A stretch of 45,219 nt of DNA, from positions 1-45,219 of the forward strand of contig JAHFRL010000026.1 in the NCBI GenBank assembly GCA_023266235.1. The letters are read 5' to 3'. Positions 17,697-26,359 of this stretch are shown here, piece after piece; within the stretch, counting starts at the first letter, position 1; each line of letters opens with the position of its first letter. The notes below the pieces were generated by a model. It was not told the origin of the DNA, ran no database searches, and was given only the letters and a program-made list of their open reading frames with translations. The translations under genes and the position numbers were made by a program. The stretch comes from Betaproteobacteria bacterium (GTDB taxonomy: Bacteria; Pseudomonadota; Gammaproteobacteria; Burkholderiales; SG8-41).

Positions 17697-19004
17697 ATGA
17701 AGTCCCCGATCGCCCTGCATAGAAGCCCCGCGATGCCTTTCACGCCCGGCCCGAAGGCGGTGCGAGCGGGCGACTATGTTTTCACGTCGTCCATCTACCC
17801 GATCGACGCTTCGGGACACGCGGTGGCCGTCGACGGGTCGCTCGGCGAGGCGGGGCCCTCGCTGATTGCGGCGCACACGCGCCACTGCCTCGAGACGCTC
17901 CGGGAGATCCTGAAAGAGCAAGGCAGCTCGCTCGATCGCGTGCTCAAGGCGGAAGTGCACTTGGCGGATGCCGCCGACTTCTACGAATTCAAGCTCGTCT
18001 GGCGCGAATACTTCCCGCACGACCCGCCCGCGCGCACTACGGTCGAAGTCGGGGACACGTTGCCGTTTCGCGGCGTGCGCCTGAACCTTGATGCGGTGGC
18101 GCTCGCCGGGGATTCCCGTCTCGAGCGCCAGGTGCTGCGCGATCCCGACGGCCCGGACCCGGTGGAAGCCGAATGCGCATCCTGGGCGGTGCGCGCGGGC
18201 AATCTCGTGTTCTGCTCCGGCTTTGCCGCCATCGATTTCAAGACCGGGCTCGCAGCCGGCAAGAAGCCGGGGTTCCCGAACTATGGCAACGACGCGGTGG
18301 CGCAGGCGCAGCACTTCTTCGACGCTCTCAATCGCGTGCTCGCCCAGACCGGCACCTCGCTCGAGCACGCGCTCGAAGCGATTCTCTACGAGCCCGACCT
18401 GAAGACGTTCTACGACGTCGACACGATCTGGGCGCGCTACATGCCGGTGCCGCCAGGGCGCGCCTCGATGGGGATCAAGGGACTGATCGTCCCAGGAGCG
18501 TGTTTCGTCGCCAGTCTGACCGTGCTCGTTCCGGACAAGGACCACGTGAAGGAAGAGTCGCGCGAGGGTATCCCGTACCATCCAGTGACTCGCATGAAGG
18601 TCAACTACACGCCTACGCTCAAAGCCGGCCCCTGGCTGTACATCGCCGGCAAGACCGCCGGCAACATGGACCCCGTGGGTGCCCCGCCGCCGCCGGGCCT
18701 GCCCCCCAAGTACGCGCCGCCGGGCTTGCCGCATCACTTCTCCGACATCGAAATCCAGACACGGCACACGATGGAGAGTCTGACCAAGCAAATCGAGGCG
18801 AACGGATCCGACTGGCGGCACTGCCACCACGTTCGCGTGTGGCTCACGCAACCGCAGCGCGATTACCGCGGATTCCTGCGCGTATGGCGCGAGTACTTTC
18901 CCGATCCGGCCAGTGCGCCGGCGCTCGCCTACGTGCCTTCAACCGGGATCATGTATCCGGGCCCGGTAATCGAGATCGATCCAACCTGCGTGCTGAAGTC
19001 GTAA
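17697..19004 (+). CDS. Protein of three tandem RidA (YjgF/UK114) domains
   Basis: RidA proteins deaminate reactive enamines/imines and normally form homotrimers of about 130-residue chains. This 435-residue chain shows three such units: about 15-145 (VRAGDYVFTSSIYPID...), 160-280 (VRAGNLVFCSGFAAID...) and 300-432 (KAGPWLYIAGKTAGN...). The RidA catalytic-Arg region is present in unit 1 (PPARTTVEVGD, R113) and unit 2 (PPGRASMGI, R255), while unit 3 has SAPALAYVP without Arg. It could fold as a single-chain pseudotrimer (inference). GAGGAGAGCCC precedes ATG 17697. The exact reaction is unknown. Confidence 0.85.
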   Translation: MKSPIALHRSPAMPFTPGPKAVRAGDYVFTSSIYPIDASGHAVAVDGSLGEAGPSLIAAHTRHCLETLREILKEQGSSLDRVLKAEVHLADAADFYEFKLVWREYFPHDPPARTTVEVGDTLPFRGVRLNLDAVALAGDSRLERQVLRDPDGPDPVEAECASWAVRAGNLVFCSGFAAIDFKTGLAAGKKPGFPNYGNDAVAQAQHFFDALNRVLAQTGTSLEHALEAILYEPDLKTFYDVDTIWARYMPVPPGRASMGIKGLIVPGACFVASLTVLVPDKDHVKEESREGIPYHPVTRMKVNYTPTLKAGPWLYIAGKTAGNMDPVGAPPPPGLPPKYAPPGLPHHFSDIEIQTRHTMESLTKQIEANGSDWRHCHHVRVWLTQPQRDYRGFLRVWREYFPDPASAPALAYVPSTGIMYPGPVIEIDPTCVLKS

Positions 19005-19038
19005 CGAAGGAATCTTCGCGACACGGGCGGCAATTCTC

Positions 19039-20025
19039 TCACTGTGGCTGCATGCCCGTCGCGGCCATGACCTCGGCCCAGCGCTTCGACTCGGCGCGCA
19101 TGTGAGCCTCCAGTTGTTCGGGTGACCCGCCGACGAAGCGTACACCCTGCGCCACGAACTGGTCGCGAAATCCCGGATCGTTGAAAGCCTTGTTGATCTC
19201 CGCGTTCAGCCGGTCGACGAGGTCGCGCGGCATGCGCGCCGGAGCGAGAATCGCATACCACGCGTCCGTCTCGAATCCCGGCAGGCCCGCCTCGATCATC
19301 GTCGGGCTCGCGGGCGCGAGGGGCGAGCGCTCGGCGCTCGTTACAGCGAGCAGGCGCAGCCTGCCCTGCTTGGTATGGGGAAGCCCGGTCGTGATGGTAT
19401 CAAACATCATCGACACGTGTCCGCCGAGAACATCGATGAGCGCCACCGAATTTCCCTTGTACGCGATGTGCAAAATGTCGGTCTTGGTCATGTACTTGAG
19501 GAGTTCGCCGGAAAGGTGCCCGCCGGAACCGACGCCGCCGGATGCAAACGTCAGCATGCCGGGTTTGGCCTTGGCGAGCGCGACGAGCCCCTTCACCGAG
19601 GTGACGGGTATGCTCGGATGGATGACGAGAATCAACGGTATGTTCCCGATGCGGATGATAGGAGTGAAGTCCCTGATCGGATCGAACGGAACGCCCTTGG
19701 TGATCAGCGGATTAACGACATGCCCGCCCCAGATGACCAGCAACGTCGAGCCATCGGGAGACGCCTTCGCGACCATCTCCGCGCCGATCGCGCCATTCGC
19801 GCCCGACCTGTTGTCGACAACCACCGTCGCGCCGAGGCTGCTCTCGAGCCGGCGGCCGATGCCGCGACCGAACGCATCGACCGCGCCGCCGGCGGCGGTC
19901 GGCACGATCACGCGCACCATTTGTGCGGGATATTTCTGCGCGGCGGCGGGCAGCGCCGCACCGAGCACGCCTGCGACGAGACTTGCGGCAATGAAGTAAA
20001 CCCGTCCTGCAATGAATGATTCCAT
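19039..20025 (-). CDS. Bug-family periplasmic binding protein
   Basis: Third TctC-like receptor. Seen: signal peptide ending GAALPAAAQ, then KYPAQMVRVIVPTAAGGAVD, VVDNRSGANGAIGAEMVAKA, LHIAYKGNSVALIDVLGGHV and the C-terminal RFVGGSPEQLEAHMRAESKR. Two adjacent ATGs exist (20028, 20025); the second sits better behind GGGGAGC. The reading frame stays open for kilobases upstream, but that part is antisense to other genes. Transcribed away from the racemase gene; the 138-base gap contains TATAAT on the minus strand near 20058-20063. Confidence 0.92.
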   Translation of the reverse strand: MESFIAGRVYFIAASLVAGVLGAALPAAAQKYPAQMVRVIVPTAAGGAVDAFGRGIGRRLESSLGATVVVDNRSGANGAIGAEMVAKASPDGSTLLVIWGGHVVNPLITKGVPFDPIRDFTPIIRIGNIPLILVIHPSIPVTSVKGLVALAKAKPGMLTFASGGVGSGGHLSGELLKYMTKTDILHIAYKGNSVALIDVLGGHVSMMFDTITTGLPHTKQGRLRLLAVTSAERSPLAPASPTMIEAGLPGFETDAWYAILAPARMPRDLVDRLNAEINKAFNDPGFRDQFVAQGVRFVGGSPEQLEAHMRAESKRWAEVMAATGMQPQ

Positions 20026-20163
20026 CATCTGCTCCCCGGCGTCGTGCTGCGATCCAATGTTATTATAGAATAAGCAGCGGTGGAGTGTTCCGCTTTTCTG
20101 CAGCATAATTGGTTTGAAGTGCAAGCTGATCGTGGCGGCCGGCGATGCAGGGAGGAGCAGACA

Positions 20164-20961
20164 ATGAAAATCTGGTGGCAGAGCAGCACCCCGATTCACC
20201 GCCTGCACGATTATCGTACCGCGCTGAGCGCGCATCTGGACAGCGTGAAGCGGCCGGAGACCGAGATCCATATCAACGGCGTCGATGACGGTTCCATGGA
20301 CCTGCATTACAACGCCGTGGTGGCCATCAACAGCTACGGTCCCGGCGGCGTCCTGAACAAGATCATCCAGGCGGCCGACCAGGGCTACGATGCGGTGGCG
20401 ATCGGCTGCTTCCTGGATCCGGCCATGCAGGAGGCGCGCGAGGTCGTGCCAATTCCGGTTTTCGGGCTGGGCGAAACCAGCATGTTGATGGCTTGCATGT
20501 ACGGCCACAAATTCTCGGGCGTCGCTTTCCATTCCAAGCAATCGCAATATTACGACCGCAAGGCATTCGAGTACGGGCTCGCGGCGCGGCACATCCCGTT
20601 CGCCGACCTCGGCATCGATTTCACGGAGGTCCAGAAGGGTTTCACCGATCCGCAGCAGATGACCGATAGATTCATCCAGGAATGCCGCCGCCTGGCCGCG
20701 CAGGGAGCCGAGGTCATACTTGCCGCATGCGCAACGGTCAACGCGATCATCCGCCGGGAAAAGATCAACGAGGTGGACGGCGTCCTGATCATGGACTGCA
20801 ACGCGGTGCTGCTCAAGACCGCCGAGAGCATGGGGGAACTGGGCAAGTCGACCGGATTGCACGCCAGCCGGCGGCTGCTGTATCAAGGTCCGCAACGCAA
20901 GTCGCTCGAAGACTGGATGCGAATCTACAACTTCCGTTCCGGCGCGCAGCTGAAGCCTTGA
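20164..20961 (+). CDS. Asp/Glu/hydantoin racemase family protein
   Basis: Cofactor-independent racemase-type fold using two cysteines. Seen: GCFLDPAMQEAREVVPIPVF with the first cysteine region (IGCF), GLGETSMLMACMYG, and the second AEVILAACATVNAI. 265 residues, close to hydantoin racemases. Family members include hydantoin, Asp, Glu and maleate isomerases, so the substrate is uncertain; with neighbouring CoA enzymes a maleate-isomerase-like or arylmalonate-type role is possible but not shown. GGAGGAGCAGACA precedes ATG 20164. It opens a six-gene rightward cluster ending at 25211. Confidence 0.85.
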   Translation: MKIWWQSSTPIHRLHDYRTALSAHLDSVKRPETEIHINGVDDGSMDLHYNAVVAINSYGPGGVLNKIIQAADQGYDAVAIGCFLDPAMQEAREVVPIPVFGLGETSMLMACMYGHKFSGVAFHSKQSQYYDRKAFEYGLAARHIPFADLGIDFTEVQKGFTDPQQMTDRFIQECRRLAAQGAEVILAACATVNAIIRREKINEVDGVLIMDCNAVLLKTAESMGELGKSTGLHASRRLLYQGPQRKSLEDWMRIYNFRSGAQLKP

Positions 20962-21003
20962 GCGCGGCCGACCCGGCAGTGTCAAGTTGAAGGAGACGGT
21001 TCC

Positions 21004-21900
21004 GTGAAGCCAGTCCGAACAGCCTTGTTTGCGCCGGGAAACAAGGAGCGGGTCATGACCAAGGCCGTGGACAGCGACGCCGATGCCGTTATTCTCGATC
21101 TCGAGGATTCCGTGCCGATTGCTGCCAAGGGGGAAGCCCGCGCGCTCGTGGCAAAGGTGATCGACGGTGTCGCTGCGGCGGGAGCGGCGCGTCACGGGCC
21201 GGCCATTTTCGTGCGGACGAACGCGTCTTCCACCGGGCTGCTTGCCGACGACCTGGCGGCCGTGGTGCGACCGGGCCTGGACGCGGTTTTCCTGCCCAAG
21301 GCGGAGAGCGTGGAGGAAGTGCGGAACACGGCTGCCGCGCTGGACCGGCACGAGGCCGCGCACCAGATGAAGGCGGGCGCCGTCGATATCGTTCTGATGC
21401 TCGAGACCGCCCTGGGCGTGTATCGTTGCCTCGATCTCATCAAGGCGTCGGCGCGCGTTGCCGGTACCTGTATCGGTGGCGCGAGGGACGGCGATCTGCA
21501 GACCGATCTGGGCTGCAGCTGGTCGATTGAGGGCACGGAATTGCTGTATGCCCGCTCCAAGGTGCTCCTCGACACGCGTGCGGCCGGGAACAATGTCTAT
21601 CCGCTGGACGGCGTATTCAGCGATCTGAACGACGAGGCGGGCTTGATCCAGGACTCCAGGCTTTCCGCGCGTCTCGGCTATGTGGGCCGCACGGTGATCC
21701 ATCCCAAGCAGATCGCGCCGGTGCGGCAGGCTTACGCGGTGCCCGCGGCGGACGTCGCCTACTACCGGCAGGTGGTGGCCGAATTCGAGGTCGCGGAAAA
21801 AGGCGGCGTGGCGGCCATTACGATCAACGGCAAGTTGGTGGACTACGCCATGTATCAGCGCGCCAGGCGCGTGCTGGAGCTGGCGAAACGCGATCGGTGA
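21004..21900 (+). CDS. CitE-like HpcH/HpaI CoA-ester lyase
   Basis: TIM-barrel lyase of the citrate-lyase beta/malyl-CoA lyase group; cleaves or condenses beta-hydroxyacyl-CoA with acetyl- or propionyl-CoA products. Seen: RTALFAPGNKERVMTKAVDS, AVILDLEDSVPIAAKGEAR with acidic metal ligands, DIVLMLETALGVYRCLDL, and VIHPKQIAPVRQAY near the C-terminus. 298 residues as expected for CitE-like proteins. The start is at ATG-equivalent GTG 21004 after GAAGGAGACG. Follows the racemase by 42 bases and precedes the acyl-CoA dehydrogenase by 12; would carry out the carbon-carbon cleavage step (inference). Confidence 0.9.
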   Translation: MKPVRTALFAPGNKERVMTKAVDSDADAVILDLEDSVPIAAKGEARALVAKVIDGVAAAGAARHGPAIFVRTNASSTGLLADDLAAVVRPGLDAVFLPKAESVEEVRNTAAALDRHEAAHQMKAGAVDIVLMLETALGVYRCLDLIKASARVAGTCIGGARDGDLQTDLGCSWSIEGTELLYARSKVLLDTRAAGNNVYPLDGVFSDLNDEAGLIQDSRLSARLGYVGRTVIHPKQIAPVRQAYAVPAADVAYYRQVVAEFEVAEKGGVAAITINGKLVDYAMYQRARRVLELAKRDR

Positions 21901-21912
21901 CAGTGACCTGCC

Positions 21913-23055
21913 ATGGATTTTTCTTTTACTTCGGATCAGGAAACCCAGCGCAATCATCTCAAGGAGCTGCTGGATGAGGTGTGCCCGCCGGAGTACGCCG
22001 AAAGTTGCGACAACGAAGCACGGCCGCCGCGCGAGGCCTACGAAGCTCTGGCAAAACACGGCTGGTTCGGCCTGATTCTTCCGGTCGAGTACGGCGGCAC
22101 CGGCGGCTCCGCGATCGACCTCGCGATCCTGCTGGAAGAAGCGGGCAGGCATTTTGAAGAACTCGCGATGTGGCTGTTCCGCACGCTGACCTATGGCGGC
22201 TACGCGGTAATGCAGCACGGCACGCGGGAGCAGCAGCAGGCGTTGCTGCCCAAGGTCGTGCGCGGAGAACTGTCGTTCTGCTTCGGCCTGACCGAACCGC
22301 ACTCCGGTTCCGACGCCGCGGCTTTGGCTACGCGCGCCACGGCCGTTGCTGGCGGATATGTAATCAACGGGCAGAAGGTGTTCACCTCGGGCATGGACAT
22401 CAGCGATTACTGCCTGCTCGTTACGCGCACGTCCACCGGTGCAAAGAAGCAGCAAGGCGTCACCAATTTCCTGGTGGATACCGGGCTGCCGGGGATCGAG
22501 GTCAGGAAGATCAAAACGCTGGGCCAGCGCGCAATCGGCACCACGCAGGTCTTTTACACAAATGTGAAAGTAGCGGCCTCGGCGGTGCTGGGCACGGTGG
22601 ACCAGGGGTGGGAAGCGGTCGATTCCTATCTCTGGTATGAGCGGTTGTGTCTGTCGGCCGCGCGCACCGGGGCCGCTACCGCGGCCTTCGAGTACGCTCT
22701 CGAGTATGCCAAGAACCGCCAGCAGTTCGGGCGGCCGATTGGAAAATTCCAGGCGATATCCCACAAGCTGGCCGACATGAAGGTGCTGCTCGACGTCTCG
22801 CGCATGCTGGTCTACCGGTTCGCATGGCTGATGTCCCAGGGCAAGGCGACCCGCGTTGACGCGGCGGTGCTGAAGCTCCACACCGGCGAGGCGTACAAGG
22901 CGGTGTCCGACATGGGGCTGCAGATCCTGGGCGGTTACGGTTACTGCATGGAATATCCGATGCAGCGCTTCTTCCGCGACTCGCGGCTGGCCACCATCGG
23001 CGCCGGCACCTCGGAGATCCAGCGCAACATCATCGCGCGCGGCCTCGGGCTGTAA
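21913..23055 (+). CDS. Acyl-CoA dehydrogenase
   Basis: FAD flavoprotein that introduces a 2,3 double bond in an acyl-CoA. Seen: FCFGLTEPHSGSDAAALATR (FAD site), YVINGQKVFTSGMD, RQQFGRPIGKFQAISHKLAD, and C-terminal GAGTSEIQRNIIARGLGL. The MCAD-type catalytic Glu before GTS is Ala here; a Glu at residue 243 (WYERLCLSAARTG) sits where isovaleryl-CoA dehydrogenase keeps its base, so it probably fills that role. 380 residues. Between the CitE-like lyase and the CaiB transferase, with gaps of 12 bases each side. Confidence 0.94.
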   Translation: MDFSFTSDQETQRNHLKELLDEVCPPEYAESCDNEARPPREAYEALAKHGWFGLILPVEYGGTGGSAIDLAILLEEAGRHFEELAMWLFRTLTYGGYAVMQHGTREQQQALLPKVVRGELSFCFGLTEPHSGSDAAALATRATAVAGGYVINGQKVFTSGMDISDYCLLVTRTSTGAKKQQGVTNFLVDTGLPGIEVRKIKTLGQRAIGTTQVFYTNVKVAASAVLGTVDQGWEAVDSYLWYERLCLSAARTGAATAAFEYALEYAKNRQQFGRPIGKFQAISHKLADMKVLLDVSRMLVYRFAWLMSQGKATRVDAAVLKLHTGEAYKAVSDMGLQILGGYGYCMEYPMQRFFRDSRLATIGAGTSEIQRNIIARGLGL

Positions 23056-23067
23056 CGGAGATACGGG

Positions 23068-24258
23068 ATGTCGCATCCGCTCGAGGGCGTGAGGATACTG
23101 GAGCTGGGCCAGATCATCGCCGGCACCTACGGCAGCCAGGTGTTGTCCGACATGGGCGCGGAGGTGATCAAGGTGGAGGCGCCGGAAGGCGATCTGGGCC
23201 GCAACCCCTCGGTCGCTCCCTATCGCGGCCTGAGCGGGCTGTTTCTGACGCTCAACCGCAACAAGAAGAGCGTGGTGCTCAATCTGAAAACCAGGGCCGG
23301 CCGCAACGTCTTCTACGACCTGGTGAAAGTTTCCGATGTGGTGATCGACAATTTCCGCCCCGGCGTCCTCGAGCGGCTGCAGATCGACTACGCGAATTTG
23401 AGCCGGGTCAACCCGCGCATCATTCAGTGTTCGGTCACCGGTTTCGGCACTGAGGGAGCATACAAGGATTACCCCGCGCTCGACATCATCATCCAGGCGA
23501 TCAGCGGCTACATGGCGATCACCGGAGAGCCGGGACGCCCGCCGGCCCGCGTGGGCATTCCGCTCGCCGACCTGAGCGGCGGCATTTTTTCCTGCAAGGG
23601 CATACTCGCCGCGCTGTTCGACCGCGAGCGCACCGGCAAGGGGCGCAGAATAGAGCTGTCGATGTTCGACGCGATGCTGAACCTGCTCGGTTACATGGGC
23701 ACCATGTGGCTGACCAATGGTGAAGTGCCGCAGCCGCCCGGTTCGGCCCACGACTACACCGTGCCTTGGCAGGCCTTCGCAGCCAGCGATGGTTACGTCG
23801 TCGTCGCCACCCGGCAGGAAGGGTTCTGGCGCAAGCTCTGCGGCGCGCTCGAAGAACCTGCGCTGGCCGATGATCCGCGGTTCGCGACCAATGCGCTGCG
23901 CGTGGAAAACCGGGCAGTCCTGGTGCCTTATCTGGAGCGCATTTTCCGCGCGCGCACGGTGACGGATTGGCTTGCGCGGCTGCGTGCCGCCGAAGTGCCC
24001 GCCGCCCCGGTCAACAATCTCGACGGCGCGTTTGCCGAACCGCCGGTCGCCGAGCGCGAAATGATCGTCGAGTACGATCATCCCGAGGTCGGCAGGGTGC
24101 GGCTGCCCGGCAATCCGATCAAGATGTCGGGCGTGTCGGGCACCATTTCCAGACCGGCGCCGCGGCTCGGCGAGCATACGGACGCGATCCTGCGCGAGCT
24201 GCTCGGCCTTACCGCGGGCCAGATCGCAAGCTTGCGCGAGCAAGGCGCGATCAAGTAG
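23068..24258 (+). CDS. CaiB/BaiF family (class III) CoA-transferase
   Basis: Moves CoA from an acyl-CoA donor to a carboxylic acid, activating the pathway substrate. Seen: N-terminal LEGVRILELGQIIAGTYGSQ, SDMGAEVIKVEAPEGD, LNRNKKSVVLNLKT, VVIDNFRPGVLERL, and the catalytic Asp region GIPLADLSGG (D168). 396 residues as usual. Located between dehydrogenase and MaoC genes, so it likely activates the acid that the dehydrogenase, hydratase and lyase then process. Confidence 0.95.
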   Translation: MSHPLEGVRILELGQIIAGTYGSQVLSDMGAEVIKVEAPEGDLGRNPSVAPYRGLSGLFLTLNRNKKSVVLNLKTRAGRNVFYDLVKVSDVVIDNFRPGVLERLQIDYANLSRVNPRIIQCSVTGFGTEGAYKDYPALDIIIQAISGYMAITGEPGRPPARVGIPLADLSGGIFSCKGILAALFDRERTGKGRRIELSMFDAMLNLLGYMGTMWLTNGEVPQPPGSAHDYTVPWQAFAASDGYVVVATRQEGFWRKLCGALEEPALADDPRFATNALRVENRAVLVPYLERIFRARTVTDWLARLRAAEVPAAPVNNLDGAFAEPPVAEREMIVEYDHPEVGRVRLPGNPIKMSGVSGTISRPAPRLGEHTDAILRELLGLTAGQIASLREQGAIK

Positions 24259-24288
24259 TGCAGGAACTCGGAGCAAAGGAAGTCTTAT

Positions 24289-24738
24289 ATGACCGGCTTG
24301 TATTGGGAAGAATGGGAGATCGGCGCGGAATTCGAGAGTCCCGGCCGCACCGTGACCGAGGCCGATATCGTGATGTTTGCCGGATTGTCGGGCGACTACA
24401 ATCCGCTGCACATCAACGAAGAGTTCTGCAGGCAGACGCAATTCGGCGGGCGCATCGCCCACGGGCCGCTCGTTTACGCGATCGCCGCGGGGCTGCTGTT
24501 CCAGCTTCATCTGTACGACGATACCCTGATCGCGTTTCTCGGCTTCGACAGCTTGAAGTTCACCAAACCCGTCAAGCCGGGCGACACCATCCATGCGCGG
24601 ATCAAGGTGCTGGAGAAGCGCGCGACATCGAACGCGGAACGGGGCGTGATGAAGCGCGAGCTGCAGGTGCTGAACCAGCGCGGGGAAGTGGTGCAGGAGG
24701 GCGTGCAGGCTTTCCTGCTCAAACGCAAGCCGGGATGA
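24289..24738 (+). CDS. MaoC-family (R)-enoyl-CoA hydratase
   Basis: Hot-dog-fold hydratase that adds water to an enoyl-CoA (mesaconyl-, itaconyl- or 2-enoyl-CoA type). Seen: the hydratase motif SGDYNPLHINEEFCRQTQFG with Asp and His, followed by RIAHGPLVYAIAAGL, and TKPVKPGDTIHARIKVLEKR. 149 residues, single domain. ATG 24289 follows GGAAGTCTTAT. The stop overlaps the next cupin start (ATGA), so the two are co-translated. Confidence 0.93.
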   Translation: MTGLYWEEWEIGAEFESPGRTVTEADIVMFAGLSGDYNPLHINEEFCRQTQFGGRIAHGPLVYAIAAGLLFQLHLYDDTLIAFLGFDSLKFTKPVKPGDTIHARIKVLEKRATSNAERGVMKRELQVLNQRGEVVQEGVQAFLLKRKPG

Positions 24739-25211
24739 GCAAGAACCTGAAGCTGCCGGCAATCGACCCGGCCACGGTCGAACCGGTTCGCGGTTCAAAT
24801 TATCCCGCTCAGTTCAAGCCGGGCGTGGCTGGGCGCAGCAAGCAACGGCTGGGCGATGCGCTGGGCTTGAAGAATTTCGGCGTCAACCTGACGACGATCA
24901 AGCCGGGGGCCGCATCGGCGCTGCGGCATTGGCATTCGCACGAGGACGAATTCATCTACATCCTGAGCGGCGAGCTCGTGCTGGTGATCGACGCCGGCGA
25001 GCAATTGCTGACCGCGGGCGTGGCGGCCGGATTTCCCGCCGGCAAGGCCGATGGCCATTGCCTGATCAATCGGACTACCCGGGACGCGGTTTATCTTGAA
25101 GTCGGGGACCGCAAAGACGAGGACAAGGCCAGGTATCCCGACGTCGACCTCGACCGGCGCAACACCCCGGCGGGGCGCACGTTCTGCCGCAAGGACGGCA
25201 CGCCTTACTGA
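24735..25211 (+). CDS. Cupin-domain protein closing the CoA cluster
   Basis: 158-residue cupin. Seen: GAASALRHWHSHEDEFIYIL with metal ligands H-x-H and Glu, GELVLVIDAGEQLLTAG, and AGFPAGKADGHCLINRT. This type resembles cupins annotated near sugar/organic-acid genes; enzymatic or regulatory role unknown. ATG 24735 overlaps the MaoC stop. The 3' end overlaps the convergent EamA gene by 7 bases. Confidence 0.86.
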   Translation: MSKNLKLPAIDPATVEPVRGSNYPAQFKPGVAGRSKQRLGDALGLKNFGVNLTTIKPGAASALRHWHSHEDEFIYILSGELVLVIDAGEQLLTAGVAAGFPAGKADGHCLINRTTRDAVYLEVGDRKDEDKARYPDVDLDRRNTPAGRTFCRKDGTPY

Positions 25212-26137
25212 TTTCCTGGTGTAGTGGCTTGCGGCTTGACGCTGATGATCATCACGCCCGCGAGCACCAGCGCGGCGCCCGCGAGCTGGATGGCGGTGAC
25301 GGGCTCGTCGAGGAAGACGTGCGCGAGCAGGATGGTCGAGAGCGGGCCGATGCACGCGACGAGCGCAACCTGATTTGCGCCGATCCGCTTCAGCCCTTCC
25401 GCGATGAGCCACAGCGGCAGCACCGTCGAGAATAACGCCATCACGAGCGTCAGCCAGTACACCTCGTGCGCGACCGTGAGTCTGGCGGGCCCGTGGGTGG
25501 TCATGAAGTGGGCGAGCACGAAAAACGTCGCCGAGATCGAGGCATACGCAGTGAACCGCATCGAGCCGAGCCTCACGACGGTGCGGCTGCCGGCGATCAG
25601 GTAAATCGCGTAGGTCACCGCGCCTGCGAACACAAGCACCGCGCCGAGCGCCATCTGCGGCAGGTTCTCGCCGATGCTAACCTCGTGGTGAAACACCAGC
25701 GCAATGCCGCCGTAGGAAAGCGCAAGCGATACCAGGTGCCGCGCATGAATCGGCTGCTTCAGGAACAACGCCGAGAGCAGCAACACGAGCGTCGGGTAGA
25801 GGTAGAGGATGAGCCGCCCAAGGCCCGCCGAGATATACTGCAGCCCCGCGAAATCGAGATAGCTGCCGAGGTAATAGCCGATGAAGCCGAGCCCGATGAT
25901 CGCGCGCCAGTCGCGCCGCGTCATCCGTGTGGTGCCGCCGCCAGCCCACCACGCCATCGCGAGAAAAACAGGCAGCGCGAACAGCATGCGCAGCGCCAGC
26001 AGCGTCATCACGTCGACGTCATACTGATACGCGAGCTTGACGATCACGGTCTTGCCGGAGAACCCGATCGAGCCGATGAGCGCGCATGCAACGCCGATAT
26101 AGGCGCTGCGCGCGCCGGCAGCGCCGGGCGAGGCCAT
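25205..26137 (-). CDS. DMT superfamily (EamA) transporter
   Basis: Inner-membrane drug/metabolite exporter with ten predicted helices in two EamA repeats (about residues 14-145 and 160-300). Seen: ACALIGSIGFSGKTVIVKLA at the N-terminus, AGLQYISAGLGRLILYLYPT, which is the repeat-1 core, and ALVACIGPLSTILLAHVFLD followed by EPVTAIQLAGAALVLAGV in repeat 2. 310 residues. Converges on and slightly overlaps the cupin gene. Substrate unknown; it could export a pathway product or be unrelated. Confidence 0.9.
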   Translation of the reverse strand: MASPGAAGARSAYIGVACALIGSIGFSGKTVIVKLAYQYDVDVMTLLALRMLFALPVFLAMAWWAGGGTTRMTRRDWRAIIGLGFIGYYLGSYLDFAGLQYISAGLGRLILYLYPTLVLLLSALFLKQPIHARHLVSLALSYGGIALVFHHEVSIGENLPQMALGAVLVFAGAVTYAIYLIAGSRTVVRLGSMRFTAYASISATFFVLAHFMTTHGPARLTVAHEVYWLTLVMALFSTVLPLWLIAEGLKRIGANQVALVACIGPLSTILLAHVFLDEPVTAIQLAGAALVLAGVMIISVKPQATTPGNQ

Positions 26138-26359
26138 CAGGGCAGGTGCGTCAATACCGCCCCCCTCTGCTTGGGAGCAAGCCAGGGCAAAGGCGCAATT
26201 GCATGGCCGGATTTTGCGATCAGTAGCGGATCAGACATGGGGAACTCGCTGGACGCTGTGTTAAAATTTTAATTATATCAGCGGGGTATTCAAACTTTCT
26301 TGTTGCGTTGCATGGCGGCGTGACGCAGTTGCGGGCAAGCAGTTTTTTCAGAGGTTCAG

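Noticed and set aside
19039-24798. A very long minus-strand open frame of about 1,900 codons
   Set aside because: Only the last 329 codons encode a recognisable Bug protein with signal peptide; the rest is antisense to five well-supported plus-strand genes and has Arg/His/Gln-rich composition typical of GC-rich antisense frames.
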